The notes under the pieces are model-generated. The model saw only the letters and a list, made by a program, of their open reading frames with translations, was not told the DNA's origin and searched no databases. 64,000 nucleotides of DNA from Legionella sp. PC997 (GTDB lineage: Bacteria > Pseudomonadota > Gammaproteobacteria > Legionellales > Legionellaceae): assembly GCF_014109825.1 (NCBI RefSeq), contig NZ_CP059576.1, positions 2,568,001 to 2,632,000 on the forward strand. Reading direction: 5' to 3'. A program made the translations under genes and the position numbers. Every line of letters starts with the position of its first letter. The stretch's first letter is position 1. Below, one piece after another: positions 8,338 to 17,952 of the stretch.

Positions 8338-9231
8338 TTATCTATACTTTTGCAATGCTTCAATTCGTTTTTCAAGCGGAGGATGGCTTGAGAACAGAGC
8401 AAGCCAACTTCCGTGGCTCGATATTTTCATGGTATTAAACGCAGGTGCGCGATCGTCTGTTGGGGTTTTATCCATGAGTTGTTGCAAACGTTGTAACGCC
8501 TTAATCATCTTATCTTTACCAACATATTGCGCAGAACCTCTGTCTGCTCGAAATTCCCGATAGCGAGAAAACCACATAACGATCAGAGAGGCTAAAATTC
8601 CAAACAGCAATTCAAAGATAAGAGCCACCCCATAATAAACAAAACCACCTTGTATCTCTTCATCACTGTCTTTTCTAAAAAACTGCATTACAAAAAATGC
8701 AGCAATACGGGCAAAAAAGATTACAAATGTGTTGACTACCCCTTGAATCAAAGTAAGCGTTACCATATCGCCATTGGCAACATGTGACATTTCATGCCCT
8801 AAAACGGCTTGTACTTCATCTTCCTGCATCGAATTGAGTAATCCTGTTGAAACGGCAACAAGAGCATTATTTTTATTCCATCCAGTTGCAAACGCATTAG
8901 GTTCTGGGCTGTCGTAGATTCCGACATCAGGCATACCGATGTTTCTTTTTTTCGCCAAATCCCTTACTTGATTCATTAGCCAAGATTCTGCTTCAGTGGT
9001 GGGTCTATCAATTAATTGGACATTAAACGCATGAATCGCCATCCATTTTGAGATAAAAAGTGAAATCAAGGATCCTGTGAAACCAACAATCGCCGCATAA
9101 ATTAATAGAACTTTATAATTCAAACCATATTGTGTCAGGTATGGGCTAATATTGAATAAACTTAGAATAAAAGAAATAACTATGAGTATGGCCAAGTTGG
9201 TAGCAAGAAATAAAATAATTCTTTTAAACAT
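8338..9231 (-). CDS. htpX: Membrane-bound zinc metalloprotease HtpX
   Basis: The 297-residue protein has two N-terminal membrane helices, the zinc motif LGHEMSHVANGD and two further hydrophobic segments (about 160-175 and 195-220). FSRYREFRADRGSAQYVG supplies the third zinc ligand (Glu). HtpX degrades misfolded inner-membrane proteins together with FtsH. The length matches E. coli HtpX. GGGGACA precedes the ATG. Confidence 0.96.
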   Translation of the reverse strand: MFKRIILFLATNLAILIVISFILSLFNISPYLTQYGLNYKVLLIYAAIVGFTGSLISLFISKWMAIHAFNVQLIDRPTTEAESWLMNQVRDLAKKRNIGMPDVGIYDSPEPNAFATGWNKNNALVAVSTGLLNSMQEDEVQAVLGHEMSHVANGDMVTLTLIQGVVNTFVIFFARIAAFFVMQFFRKDSDEEIQGGFVYYGVALIFELLFGILASLIVMWFSRYREFRADRGSAQYVGKDKMIKALQRLQQLMDKTPTDDRAPAFNTMKISSHGSWLALFSSHPPLEKRIEALQKYR

Positions 9232-9427
9232 AATTTTGTCCCCTTGCTTAGCTAATCTGTTCTTCCTTATCTTAATTATAGAAGGTTGCCTAAGTTTAGG
9301 AGAGTTTTTTGGGTGCTTTTAAGTTAATTTAAAAAAAAGAAATCATTATGCGATATTTGGAATAAATGAATTAAATGTGCCATATTAATAAACTGGTTAT
9401 TTTTCATAAATTAAAAGGAGGTTGTTT

Positions 9428-9781
9428 ATGAATTATGTGGATGGATTTGTTGTTGCAGTGCCTAAAGCAAATAAAGCGCAATACATTGCACAAGCAACTA
9501 AAGCGGGCATGGTATTTAAAGAACATGGTGCGTTAAAACTAGTTGAATGTTGGGGGGATGAGGTGCCTGAAGGAAAAATTACCTCTTTTCCTATGGCGGT
9601 TAAATGTAAGGAGGATGAAATCGTTGTTTTTTCATGGATCCTTTGGCCATCTAAGCAAGTTCGTGATGAAGGAATGAAAAAAGCTATGGAAGATCCTCGG
9701 TTAAACCCCGATAACAACCCGATGCCTTTTGATGGCAAACGTTTGATTTATGGGGGATTCAATATGGTGGTTGATGTCTAA
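9428..9781 (+). CDS. DUF1428-family small cytoplasmic protein
   Basis: The 117-residue protein matches the DUF1428 family. It begins MNYVDGFVVAVPK, has a central GALKLVECWGDEVPEGK and ends near MPFDGKRLIYGGF. The fold is a dimeric ferredoxin-like barrel; no function is established. The ATG at 9428 is chosen because AAGGAGG ends at 9421. The TTG at 9422 has no such site. It stands alone. Confidence 0.88.
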   Translation: MNYVDGFVVAVPKANKAQYIAQATKAGMVFKEHGALKLVECWGDEVPEGKITSFPMAVKCKEDEIVVFSWILWPSKQVRDEGMKKAMEDPRLNPDNNPMPFDGKRLIYGGFNMVVDV

Positions 9782-9869
9782 TTTGAATTCAATAACATTT
9801 AAGTTATATAACTGTTTTTGAACATTTAAACCGAAACATTATCGTTCATTTTATTCATCTGGAGAATTT

Positions 9870-11063
9870 ATGCCTGGCCCTTACAACACCAATGTCATAG
9901 TGAATGTATTTCGAAGCATTGTTCAATTAGTATCTCAAAATCCCGAATTATTAAAAATCTCTGGAGCTTTTCGAGTCGCTGGTTCTAAAGAGGAAACGGA
10001 GAAATTACTGGATCAACTTATCCATGAACAATTTGACGTAGATATTCTAAGTCACTATGTAATGGAAAAAAATAAAGTACATAGTGAGCATCTCCACAAC
10101 ATTTTAGGAATGATACCCACACTTTTTAAAAACACCCAATTATTAGATTCAGGAGACAAATTACTTGGAACCTTCGCTAAAAAATTAAAATCGCTGTTGG
10201 ACTTACCCGATGAGAAAAACCTTAGTGCGGCAACTCAATTATTCGATGATTTTATTGGTGATCTCCTCCTTTCAAAGAGAATAGATCATCAACGCGCAGG
10301 AGAGATTCTTGATCATTACTGTTACTTAATGCACCAAGTGGGCAGATTTCAAGATATTAACCGAATGACATATGCCAATCTTGCGATTATTATGGCCCCG
10401 CGTTTGACTCAGGATTTAGATCTATTCCCGGCGACGGACTTTTTGGGTTTAAGTGGATTTATGAGTCAGTTAACACCTGTATTAGAAAATTATATAACCG
10501 ACAAAAAATGGGATGAGGAGTTCAAAGAACGTCACGCAGATAAATTGGAACATTTAGCAAACACCAGACATTTAATACGAGACCAATTGGAACATATGAA
10601 AGTAGCCTCCAAAAAATCAGTAACCATTCCTATGGGTAGTTTGATGTTGCAAGCATCGATGCTGAAACACCAGATAGAAATTATAGAACAGCAGAAGCAG
10701 GATTCTTCAATGAAACGAAAAATGAAGAAAGAATTAAGTAAGCAGCAGAAGCAATTAAAAGATGAGCTAAATGCGCTTGAGCCCAAAATTGCTGAATTAA
10801 ACTCTCAAATATCTCTTGTGAATCTTGGACATAAAAAAATACAGGAAGAAATCAATCTGATCTCTCTTTCGGAAAAAGGATTAACATTTGCAAAAAATAC
10901 TTCTGGAACTAAATTTAGCAGTGCGAATCTTACTCAGTTTAGTATTTTTGAGGGTGATAATAACAAGATTGCCGCTCCTACTTTTTTATTCCCAAATTCA
11001 GAAAAACAGGAGATAGTGGATAATGACACCTTGCAATCCACCTCTCTTGATGGTCCGAAGTAA
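9870..11063 (+). CDS. RhoGAP-domain protein, putative effector
   Basis: The 397-residue protein has a eukaryotic-type RhoGAP domain in about residues 5-215. ISGAFRVAGSKEE holds the candidate arginine finger R35, equivalent to GIFRxSG in human RhoGAPs. NRMTYANLAIIMAPRL (N164, N170) matches the family NxMTxxNLAxVFxPxL helix. Residues 215-330 are charged and strongly coiled-coil (KRKMKKELSKQQKQ). The tail is polar. No signal peptide is visible, which suits a type IV effector acting on Rho-family GTPases in the host. Translocation and GTPase specificity are inference. CTGGAGAA precedes the ATG. Confidence 0.78.
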   Translation: MPGPYNTNVIVNVFRSIVQLVSQNPELLKISGAFRVAGSKEETEKLLDQLIHEQFDVDILSHYVMEKNKVHSEHLHNILGMIPTLFKNTQLLDSGDKLLGTFAKKLKSLLDLPDEKNLSAATQLFDDFIGDLLLSKRIDHQRAGEILDHYCYLMHQVGRFQDINRMTYANLAIIMAPRLTQDLDLFPATDFLGLSGFMSQLTPVLENYITDKKWDEEFKERHADKLEHLANTRHLIRDQLEHMKVASKKSVTIPMGSLMLQASMLKHQIEIIEQQKQDSSMKRKMKKELSKQQKQLKDELNALEPKIAELNSQISLVNLGHKKIQEEINLISLSEKGLTFAKNTSGTKFSSANLTQFSIFEGDNNKIAAPTFLFPNSEKQEIVDNDTLQSTSLDGPK

Positions 11064-11174
11064 CCCTTAGGTATTGCAGAAGTTTTAATAAAAATAACTG
11101 AGTGCATTTATCGCAGTGGAGCCCGAGTTTTAATCACGGTATCCACTGCAGGCTGTGGGTTCCCTTCGGTTAAG

Positions 11175-11324
11175 TCAACCCCGGAACAATAATACCAGAA
11201 TTAGAATAAGGAGAATTAAACCTACTCCACCACTAGGATAATAACCCCAACCGCTACTATAAGGCCATGTCGGAAGTACGGCTAATAAAATAACAATTAA
11301 GACAATAAATAGAAGTAAGTTCAT
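11175..11324 (-). CDS. DUF3309 small hydrophobic protein (49 residues)
   Basis: This short gene encodes a 49-residue protein that begins MNLLLFIVLIVILLAVLP. It continues with TWPYSSGWGYYPSGG and a second hydrophobic segment ending LFRG. The TWP..SWGY.PSGG core between two hydrophobic arms is diagnostic of DUF3309 membrane proteins, whose role is unknown. AAAGGAA stands eight bases before the ATG. It lies alone between two plus-strand genes. Confidence 0.85.
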   Translation of the reverse strand: MNLLLFIVLIVILLAVLPTWPYSSGWGYYPSGGVGLILLILILVLLFRG

Positions 11325-11584
11325 AGTAAAATTCCTTTTTTTAAAGATGATATTCGTGTTAATTATAGTTTAAACACTGAGGTATAGATATTTTTTAACC
11401 ATACCGAAATTTATTTACTCAAGTTATATTAAAAAAGCATTGAACTACGAGAAATAATTTATTCCGTGATCAATTTGATTTACTATACCCCAACCTCTCG
11501 CGAGGTAAGAATACATTGAAATATTTATGTTTTTCTTTGTTCATGTTGGTATTTTCAAAATTATTTAATCAAAGGGGTCCATAT

Positions 11585-12265
11585 ATGCGTAAATCATTGG
11601 TGTCGTATTTGTTTTTCCTGATTACAATATCCTATGCAACTCTTGCTAATAGTTATGGTGTTCATGAAGACCACCCTTATGATTTTGTAGTTACAAAAGA
11701 TGTGTATAAGTTTTCTGAAATTTATCAAATTAAATCACCTCAAAAAGAGACATATCCTGGCTCAGTAAAAAAAAGTGCATTTCGTATCCGTACTAACTAT
11801 GATTTATCCAATAAAGATGGATGGCAAGCAACGGGAATTACACGAATCATTTCTTTAGGTTCTCTTTATGCATGGGCGAAGGAAATTGACATTTATGATA
11901 CCCGTGGAGTACAAATTGGCTTTATTGATGGAAATTTAGCAACACTCGAGTCAGCAAAATTCACTATTTATGACTATGATGAGTCAGGAAAATCCACTGA
12001 AATTGGCTTTGCTTATGCGAATCCAAGCTTTGACCGATTTGTTATTTTATCATCAACCAACAATCCCCACCCTATCGCTGAATTAAATCGCAACTTTGGG
12101 GACAAAACCTGGGAAGTCTCTGTACACTATCCTGAAAAAATTGATGATCGCATCATTCGTATTTTTGCCGGTTTTGTGATTGATTATGAAGATAAGTTTT
12201 TAGCAAGCCCCGATGATTCTGATGATTCTGATGATGATTATATAGCAAATCAACCTACTCCTTAA
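11585..12265 (+). CDS. Secreted protein of unknown function with an acidic C-terminal tail
   Basis: From the ATG at 11585 the 226-residue product opens with a clear signal peptide, MRKSLVSYLFFLITISYATLANS, so it is probably exported. The ATG at 11516 would bury this signal behind a second hydrophobic stretch. AAGGGG stands upstream of 11585. The mature part is rich in beta-strand patterns with no family I recognise. The C-terminus is acidic (DDSDDSDDDY) and is encoded by a short GATGATTCT repeat. It is followed by a terminator at 12275. Confidence 0.7.
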   Translation: MRKSLVSYLFFLITISYATLANSYGVHEDHPYDFVVTKDVYKFSEIYQIKSPQKETYPGSVKKSAFRIRTNYDLSNKDGWQATGITRIISLGSLYAWAKEIDIYDTRGVQIGFIDGNLATLESAKFTIYDYDESGKSTEIGFAYANPSFDRFVILSSTNNPHPIAELNRNFGDKTWEVSVHYPEKIDDRIIRIFAGFVIDYEDKFLASPDDSDDSDDDYIANQPTP

Positions 12266-12274
12266 AATTACTCG

Positions 12275-12299
12275 AAGGTTGGGGTAGTTACCCAACCTT
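12275..12299 (+). terminator. Hairpin terminator after the secreted protein
   Basis: AAGGTTGGG and CCCAACCTT form a 9-bp perfect stem around a seven-base loop, ten bases after the stop codon. The T-run that follows is short. Confidence 0.65.
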
Positions 12300-12427
12300 T
12301 ACAGCTCCTCAGCTATTTCCATTTTAAATCCATGTTTTTTTTATTTTCATATCGAGTATTCGATTTCACTCATGTTAGAGTGATGAAACTCTCTAACTGA
12401 TGTTTCAAAGGTTAATATGTAATCACC

Positions 12428-12832
12428 ATGATTAATAAAGAGAAATGGGATAAATTAAACGATTTAATGGTTCAACTTCATATCCAAGAAGCAGATCTGT
12501 TCGAAAAATTTATCGTAGGCAGTGGTAAAGGAGGCCAGAAGCTGCATAAAACAGCCTCCACGGTTTATTTAAAACATATACCTTCTGGTTTGGAAATAAA
12601 ATGTCAAGAATCAAGAAGTCGAGAAGACAATCGGTATTTTGCTAGACTACGCCTTTGTAACAAATTACATTCGATAGTCAGTGATGAACAAACAAAAGAA
12701 CAGCAAAAAATTGAACGATTGAAACGCCAAAAGAAAAGACGTTCGAGGCGAACGAAACAAAAGATTTTAGATGAAAAATCCAGACAAAGTGAGATTAAGG
12801 TCCTGAGAAAAAAACCTTCATCTTATGAATAA
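12428..12832 (+). CDS. Codon-independent peptide release factor-like protein (GGQ domain)
   Basis: The 134-residue protein holds only the catalytic RF-1 domain. GSGKGGQKLHKT carries G35-G36-Q37, the peptidyl-tRNA hydrolysing motif, followed by HIPSGLEIKCQESRSRE. A basic tail (RLKRQKKRRSRRTKQK) would enter the mRNA channel of a stalled ribosome, as in ArfB (YaeJ) and mitochondrial mtRF-R. The stop-codon recognition domains of RF1/RF2 are absent. The likely role is ribosome rescue. GSGKGGQKLHKT is closer to the mtRF-R group than to the ArfB PGGQ.VNK pattern. Confidence 0.85.
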   Translation: MINKEKWDKLNDLMVQLHIQEADLFEKFIVGSGKGGQKLHKTASTVYLKHIPSGLEIKCQESRSREDNRYFARLRLCNKLHSIVSDEQTKEQQKIERLKRQKKRRSRRTKQKILDEKSRQSEIKVLRKKPSSYE

Positions 12833-13042
12833 CTTTTAATAGAATCTAAAGAGTTTAATTCATAAAAAATCAAAAGGCTGCATTTCTGGTCTAATCCAGA
12901 TGCCTATAAATTATATTACATTCCATTCCTATAATTTAGGATGTTTTTTCTCCATACCTCATAAAATTAACTCTCTCCAAGCTGGTATAATTTTGCACGT
13001 AGTGTATAATTTTAGAACATCATTTTTGAAATGGAGTTCAAA

Positions 13043-16000
13043 ATGGGGTACCGCGACGGATTAAAATTCCAATTTACTAAAATGGATGCTTTACACGCGT
13101 TGAGTCAACCCGTTTCTTCGTTGTTGGGAATCTCAAATCAAACCGAACAAACCTTAAATAAACTAGGGATTAAAACGGTATATGATTTAGCGACCTGTGC
13201 TTTATTCCAAGTTGCTCAGGATATTGCTGCTGCAGCTAATGGAGAAGGAAATTCTATTGTTGCACGATCCGGAAAGATTTCCTCCAGTTTTATTGATTCA
13301 GACGCTCCACAAACTCCAGACGCTTTAGTTGGAGCGGGAATCAATGCTTTTAGAGACATTAGCACTCCCCTTGCTACCGAGATAAAGAATAATCTGCAAG
13401 TTGAAACCATTGGTGATTTAGGTCGATGGCCTCCATTTTGTGCCGCCCAAGTTATATTGGATGTTGGAATTCCAGATTTGAATCAAGAGGAAGAAGAAAA
13501 AGGTAGTGAATTAGTCCCTAAGCTAGGTGAATATCCAACTGAACGCCATTATTACCGCTCGATTGTGATTGATCAGGTATCCCCACAGGAAACAAGTGAT
13601 TTAAATAATGCAGGCCCCATTGATATTTCCCCTACTGTTTCATCTGATTTTGGCTTTAAAAAACCTGCGGTCGGGGCAATGCTAACCTTTGCTCAATCTT
13701 GGTTTGCTCAAGGCGTAACTTTAGGTAATTTACTCCATAGTGTCGCCCTTGCACCCGGTGAAAGTACACGTATTGCAGTCATGGACTGGTCACGTCAGGT
13801 CAAAGCATCAGGGCAAGAATCTATTTCTGAATCAGAAAATCTAACCAATACCTCCACTCATAATCGCGCGATAAGTGAAGTACAAGATGCGGTTGCTTCC
13901 GAAGTGCAAACTGGCTTTTCCAAAACAAGTGGCAGTTCCACCACCTCGGCAGGCGGCGGTGGTTTAGGATTGAGTTTAGGCCCATTAACATTGGGAGGAA
14001 GCGGATCCTCCGCGACATCAAGTTCCAATGCCGAGAGTTTTTCAACTTCTTCTGGAACTCGCAATCTTTCTGCAACGATGAATCAACGAGTTTCTGATGC
14101 GACACAACAAGCGGCATCTTCAGTGCGAAATCGTCGAGCCTCTATTGTTAAAGAGGTTTCTGAGGAAGAGCATCAATCAGTCTCTACACGGATTATCGCC
14201 AACTACAACCATATGCATGCCTTAACGATCCAATATTATGAAGTCATTGAAATTTATAGGGTCAATGTTCAATTACAACAAGTGGAGCGTTGTCTTTTTG
14301 TGCCGATGAAATTGATTCAATTTGATCATGCAACGATTAAACGCTATCAAGGAATACTCGCCAATGCAGCGATAAGTCAGCGGGCCAAGGAGTTGTTAAG
14401 CAGGGAATTTGGTTCGGTAATAATACAACCTACCCTACCACTTCGGCCTACACGTTCTGTGTTTGATCATGTTGCGGCAATTGATCGAATAGCCCTCAAT
14501 GTTTCGATGCGAGCATCTACAAACATCACGAACGCTGTCGAAGATGGAGCAAATACCCCTCCGCCCGCAGCAGAACCTACAAATCCCCCACCCTCTCCAA
14601 CTCCAAGCGGACCATATTGGCTCAATGATGAATTAATCAGAGCATCTCGTATCACTTTAGCGAGTATAACAAAACCGGGAACTACCAATGTCTCCTTGCC
14701 AGGTGAAACAGAATTTTACGGAATTTCACTGGATTTAACCGCGCAAAATCGTTCATCCTTCTCAATCACTGCAGTAAATGTTGATCTGCAATCCGGCACT
14801 ATAATTAAATTGAATAGCATCAGTCCGATTACCTGGATTACTACTGAACCAATTCCAATTCAAGAGTTAGCAGCAATTAGGATTACTTCCGCGAATACAA
14901 GCTACTTAACAGGAAGATTAACTTTGCAGCTCAGTTACAACAGCGCAAAATTCCCTATTAGTTTACCTGTGGAAGTGAGTCCTAATGCAGTTGAATTACA
15001 GCTTTGCCGCTTTGCAGTGAACCAAAGCGATGAAGCTGAATTAAAAATGCACCTTGAACAAAACCGACTGTATTACAGTCAAGTGGTTTGGCGCGCCCTG
15101 GATCCGTCACAAATTGCGTTGCTCTTATCCGCATTTACCTTTGAAGATAAACCTATAGGTAATTTAATTGATCCAAATCCAGTGATGGTTGCAAGTAATT
15201 ATTTAGTATTTCGCATGCCAAGTTTTATCAAAGCAGTAGGCATTGAAGATACTGAATCAGATACAGAAGATGAAGCTCATAAAAGCTGGCGGGGTTGGTT
15301 AAAGGATCGAGGATTAGTATTAGGTGCAAATGCAGCGATCGAACAACTTATTCCTATTCCAACTGGAGGAGTTTTTGCAGAAGCAGTGTTGGGTCGCTCC
15401 AATTGTGCAGAACGACTCGATGCCACACGCTTTTGGAATTGGCAAGACTCGCCAATACCTTTACAACCTCCTGAAATTGCTGCGATTCAAATGGAATCTC
15501 GAGCTCAGCCAATTGATGTTACCCCGGGACAATTGGGGGCTCCTGTTTTAAATATTATGAATCCTACAACACTTCCTGATCCAACTGGAGTGGGAGCAAT
15601 ATTAAATGCGGTGCAAAATGGTAGCATGTTCCGCGATATGGCGGGTCTTGCAAGCACTGCTGCATTAGCTCAAGCTTTAGGAAGTAATTCAACCAGCGCT
15701 GGTATTGAAGCGGGTAAACAAGCCGCAGCGAATTTAGCCGTCGCCGCCCAAAAAGACATTGAAGAAAAAAGAATTGCTGCACAACTTGCCATGGCTGCAA
15801 TGGGGTTACCTTCCGCAAATGCAGGCGCCAGTAAAAATATTTCTGAGGGTGGTGCTTTATTGAATACTGCCACAGAAATGGATAAACGTTCACCCAGAAC
15901 TGCCCCTTCTTCTACAGGTTCTGAAGGTGGCGGCTCAACTTCCGATGGTTCAAGTGGCAGTTCAGGAGGAACAAGTGAACCCACCATGCCTGGAGTACCA

Positions 16001-16876
16001 GACGAAGTTCGTAGCCTATTTGGCGGTACTAGTCGAGCAGATGAAGTACTTTCCAAAATGAACTGGGGAAGTTTAGGGCAATCAGGTGCTTCCATTATCC
16101 CCGCCAGTTATTCCGATAAAGGTGGCGGTGGGGGCGCCAGCACCACAAAACCCTCTGTAATTCAATTTGAGCTGGCTTTCTATGCAAGCTTTCCCAAACC
16201 CTGGGCTACTGAAGCAGACGAAGTCCAAGGTCTAGCGAATGGTAAATGGCTTCCCTCCGAGGAAGATTTTGACAGTATTAGTCCTGCTGCAACAGGCGCC
16301 AACAATCAAGGCACTAAACCTTTTGGTCAAGTGATCACCTCTGTAGAAGATTTAATTAATACAGTGCTCTACTTTGCACCCCAAGTGCCCGGTTTTGGAA
16401 CAACTCATGCTTCCACAGTAGTACGACTTAATCTGTTCTTATATGCAGAAAGTGGAGATGTAGCATTTAAAGGCACCTTAACCACTACGGGAAAATGGGA
16501 TGCCGTATTGGGCAATGATATTAAATCGGCAGGCTTGGATTCAGCGTTAATAACCGCCCTTAGTAAAAAATCAGCCACTAAAGCCTTGCAAGCTAAACTC
16601 AAGAAAGCCTGGGCTCCTAACGCTGAAATTTGGTTATATTCTTGTTCGGCTGTGGTCAGTAATGCCTTTGGTAAAAAATTGGCTAAACTACTTGGGGCAA
16701 AAATTCGGGCTTTTGATGACCCATTCTGGGTCTTACCTTCTTTTGATACCAGTCAACAAAAAATCCTATCCCGAGTCGAGTTTGGTATTGGTGCTGATTT
16801 TGCAGCGGCTGCCGCAACTAAAACAAAAGATCTCCACAGCTTGGATGTTTTATCAAAAAGAACCTTTAAACCTTAA
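13043..16876 (+). CDS. Large (1277-residue) protein of unknown function
   Basis: The start ATG at 13043 is chosen because GGAG at 13033-13036 is correctly spaced. ATG 13031 lacks a site. Residues 15-60 contain a helix-hairpin-helix-like segment (LLGISNQTEQTLNKLGIKT) and a second similar one near 115-135. About 200-430 is a conserved-looking region (LAPGESTRIAVMDWSR, NYNHMHALTIQYYEV) interrupted by a Ser/Gly-rich stretch. A proline-rich linker follows (about 500-520), then beta-rich sequence, then Gly/Ser-rich linkers near 960-1035. The C-terminal 230 residues have a strand ending WLYSCS. No signal peptide is seen. It stands alone and ends in a GC-rich hairpin. I cannot assign a function. Confidence 0.7.
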   Translation: MGYRDGLKFQFTKMDALHALSQPVSSLLGISNQTEQTLNKLGIKTVYDLATCALFQVAQDIAAAANGEGNSIVARSGKISSSFIDSDAPQTPDALVGAGINAFRDISTPLATEIKNNLQVETIGDLGRWPPFCAAQVILDVGIPDLNQEEEEKGSELVPKLGEYPTERHYYRSIVIDQVSPQETSDLNNAGPIDISPTVSSDFGFKKPAVGAMLTFAQSWFAQGVTLGNLLHSVALAPGESTRIAVMDWSRQVKASGQESISESENLTNTSTHNRAISEVQDAVASEVQTGFSKTSGSSTTSAGGGGLGLSLGPLTLGGSGSSATSSSNAESFSTSSGTRNLSATMNQRVSDATQQAASSVRNRRASIVKEVSEEEHQSVSTRIIANYNHMHALTIQYYEVIEIYRVNVQLQQVERCLFVPMKLIQFDHATIKRYQGILANAAISQRAKELLSREFGSVIIQPTLPLRPTRSVFDHVAAIDRIALNVSMRASTNITNAVEDGANTPPPAAEPTNPPPSPTPSGPYWLNDELIRASRITLASITKPGTTNVSLPGETEFYGISLDLTAQNRSSFSITAVNVDLQSGTIIKLNSISPITWITTEPIPIQELAAIRITSANTSYLTGRLTLQLSYNSAKFPISLPVEVSPNAVELQLCRFAVNQSDEAELKMHLEQNRLYYSQVVWRALDPSQIALLLSAFTFEDKPIGNLIDPNPVMVASNYLVFRMPSFIKAVGIEDTESDTEDEAHKSWRGWLKDRGLVLGANAAIEQLIPIPTGGVFAEAVLGRSNCAERLDATRFWNWQDSPIPLQPPEIAAIQMESRAQPIDVTPGQLGAPVLNIMNPTTLPDPTGVGAILNAVQNGSMFRDMAGLASTAALAQALGSNSTSAGIEAGKQAAANLAVAAQKDIEEKRIAAQLAMAAMGLPSANAGASKNISEGGALLNTATEMDKRSPRTAPSSTGSEGGGSTSDGSSGSSGGTSEPTMPGVPDEVRSLFGGTSRADEVLSKMNWGSLGQSGASIIPASYSDKGGGGGASTTKPSVIQFELAFYASFPKPWATEADEVQGLANGKWLPSEEDFDSISPAATGANNQGTKPFGQVITSVEDLINTVLYFAPQVPGFGTTHASTVVRLNLFLYAESGDVAFKGTLTTTGKWDAVLGNDIKSAGLDSALITALSKKSATKALQAKLKKAWAPNAEIWLYSCSAVVSNAFGKKLAKLLGAKIRAFDDPFWVLPSFDTSQQKILSRVEFGIGADFAAAAATKTKDLHSLDVLSKRTFKP

Positions 16877-16884
16877 TCTTCAAA

Positions 16885-16914
16885 TCAAGCTCCTCCCACC
16901 CGGGACGAGCTTGA
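16885..16914. terminator. GC-rich hairpin between convergent genes
   Basis: TCAAGCTC and GAGCTTGA enclose TCCC/GGGA with one C-C mismatch and an ACCC loop. It lies eight bases after the large gene. There is no T-run. Confidence 0.55.
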
Positions 16915-17018
16915 TGCATAAACCAATAATACTTCCTTTGATAACACTTAGTATTCTTTGAATCTTACCTTCAATCTATGGCAGATTATGCATCCTATTC
17001 CCCGACCTCCACTTCTCA

Positions 17019-17759
17019 TCATGCAAGATAGGTAATATTGAATAAAACCCCATTTGTGTAGAAATGATTTAATTCCAAACCCTCACCTATGGTTTGGCCT
17101 GAGGCTCGGCCAAGTTGACTTTTACCCCAATCGGCAAATTCATAACCAACCCCAACTTGCCAATTTTGACTCAATACCTTTTGTATCCCTCCGCCCACTG
17201 TATAAGTAAAAGCAGTTTGAGTATGAGAGGCAAAATTAGGATTAGGTAAGGCTTCAAAAATCTTCGGAGTATTTATAAAAGAACTTGCTTCATTAAAGCC
17301 TACACCAATGCTACCACTCACCCAAGGTATCACTATAAACCCCATATCAGCCAATAATTTCCCTTTTGCTGCAACATGAGTATGTTTCATTTTGTAGCTG
17401 TAGGTAAAATTATCAAACTCAGGATCCGCATCATCCCAAATGTCTCCTGAAAGCCTCGCATTAGTCGTTGCAGCTGCTGCTATTCCTAACTGCCCCCAGA
17501 ATGTAGTAGTTAATGCTTTTTGCAAGCCAAAAAACACTTCAAAATCTGCGAGTGCGTGTGTCGATTTATCTGCGGTATAAGTTTTTTCAATTTCAGGAGC
17601 CAAAAAAAAGGTTTGCGCAGCGCCCTCATTTTCCCATACAGGACCAATGCTCAATGCCGCAACATAATTCCAAGGCGAGACAGATTCACCCATGGCACCA
17701 GCCATTACGCTAGCGCTTAAAAGGTTCATCATTAATACTAAATAGCACTTTTTCCTCAT
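17019..17759 (-). CDS. Outer-membrane beta-barrel protein
   Basis: The 246-residue protein has a signal peptide (MRKKCYLVLMMNLLSASVMA) and a mature part of alternating strands with glycine and aromatic girdle residues. Examples are WGQLGIAAAA, WQVGVGYEFADWG and a C-terminal strand VLFNITYLA. This is an eight- to ten-strand barrel of the OmpA/OmpW-like superfamily. The ATG at 17759 is preceded by AAGGAG with five-base spacing. The in-frame TTG one codon earlier is ignored. Function (porin, adhesin or sensor) cannot be told. Confidence 0.8.
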   Translation of the reverse strand: MRKKCYLVLMMNLLSASVMAGAMGESVSPWNYVAALSIGPVWENEGAAQTFFLAPEIEKTYTADKSTHALADFEVFFGLQKALTTTFWGQLGIAAAATTNARLSGDIWDDADPEFDNFTYSYKMKHTHVAAKGKLLADMGFIVIPWVSGSIGVGFNEASSFINTPKIFEALPNPNFASHTQTAFTYTVGGGIQKVLSQNWQVGVGYEFADWGKSQLGRASGQTIGEGLELNHFYTNGVLFNITYLA

Positions 17760-17904
17760 CAAAACTCCTTACATGAGATAAGTTAATAAACAAACCATCC
17801 TAATTTATTCATAAAATGAACTCAAAATCTTTTGTGAAAGTGACATGAAGCCAGCTTCCATAACCCCATCCATAAAGTGAGTAAATCTGATCTAAATTAA
17901 TCAA

Positions 17905-17945
17905 ATTCATAAACCCAGATTAGAATCTAAGTCTTATCCGGGTTA
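17905..17945 (-). terminator. Imperfect hairpin downstream of the beta-helix gene
   Basis: On the minus strand ATAACCCGGAT and ATCTGGGTTTAT pair with one bulge and one G-U pair just after the stop of the gene at 17953. A T-rich tract follows. Confidence 0.4.
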
Positions 17946-17952
17946 TAAAGTT

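Noticed and set aside
15670-16095. Long minus-strand open frame inside the 1277-residue gene
   Set aside because: It is the complement of a Gly/Ser/Ala-rich coding stretch, with no ribosome site, and its product has no plausible fold.
16000-16876. Caspase-like domain in the C-terminus of the 1277-residue protein
   Set aside because: WLYSC resembles the Cys strand of the 39601 protein, but the His-Gly strand reads LYAESG, so the dyad is absent and a shared domain is not shown.
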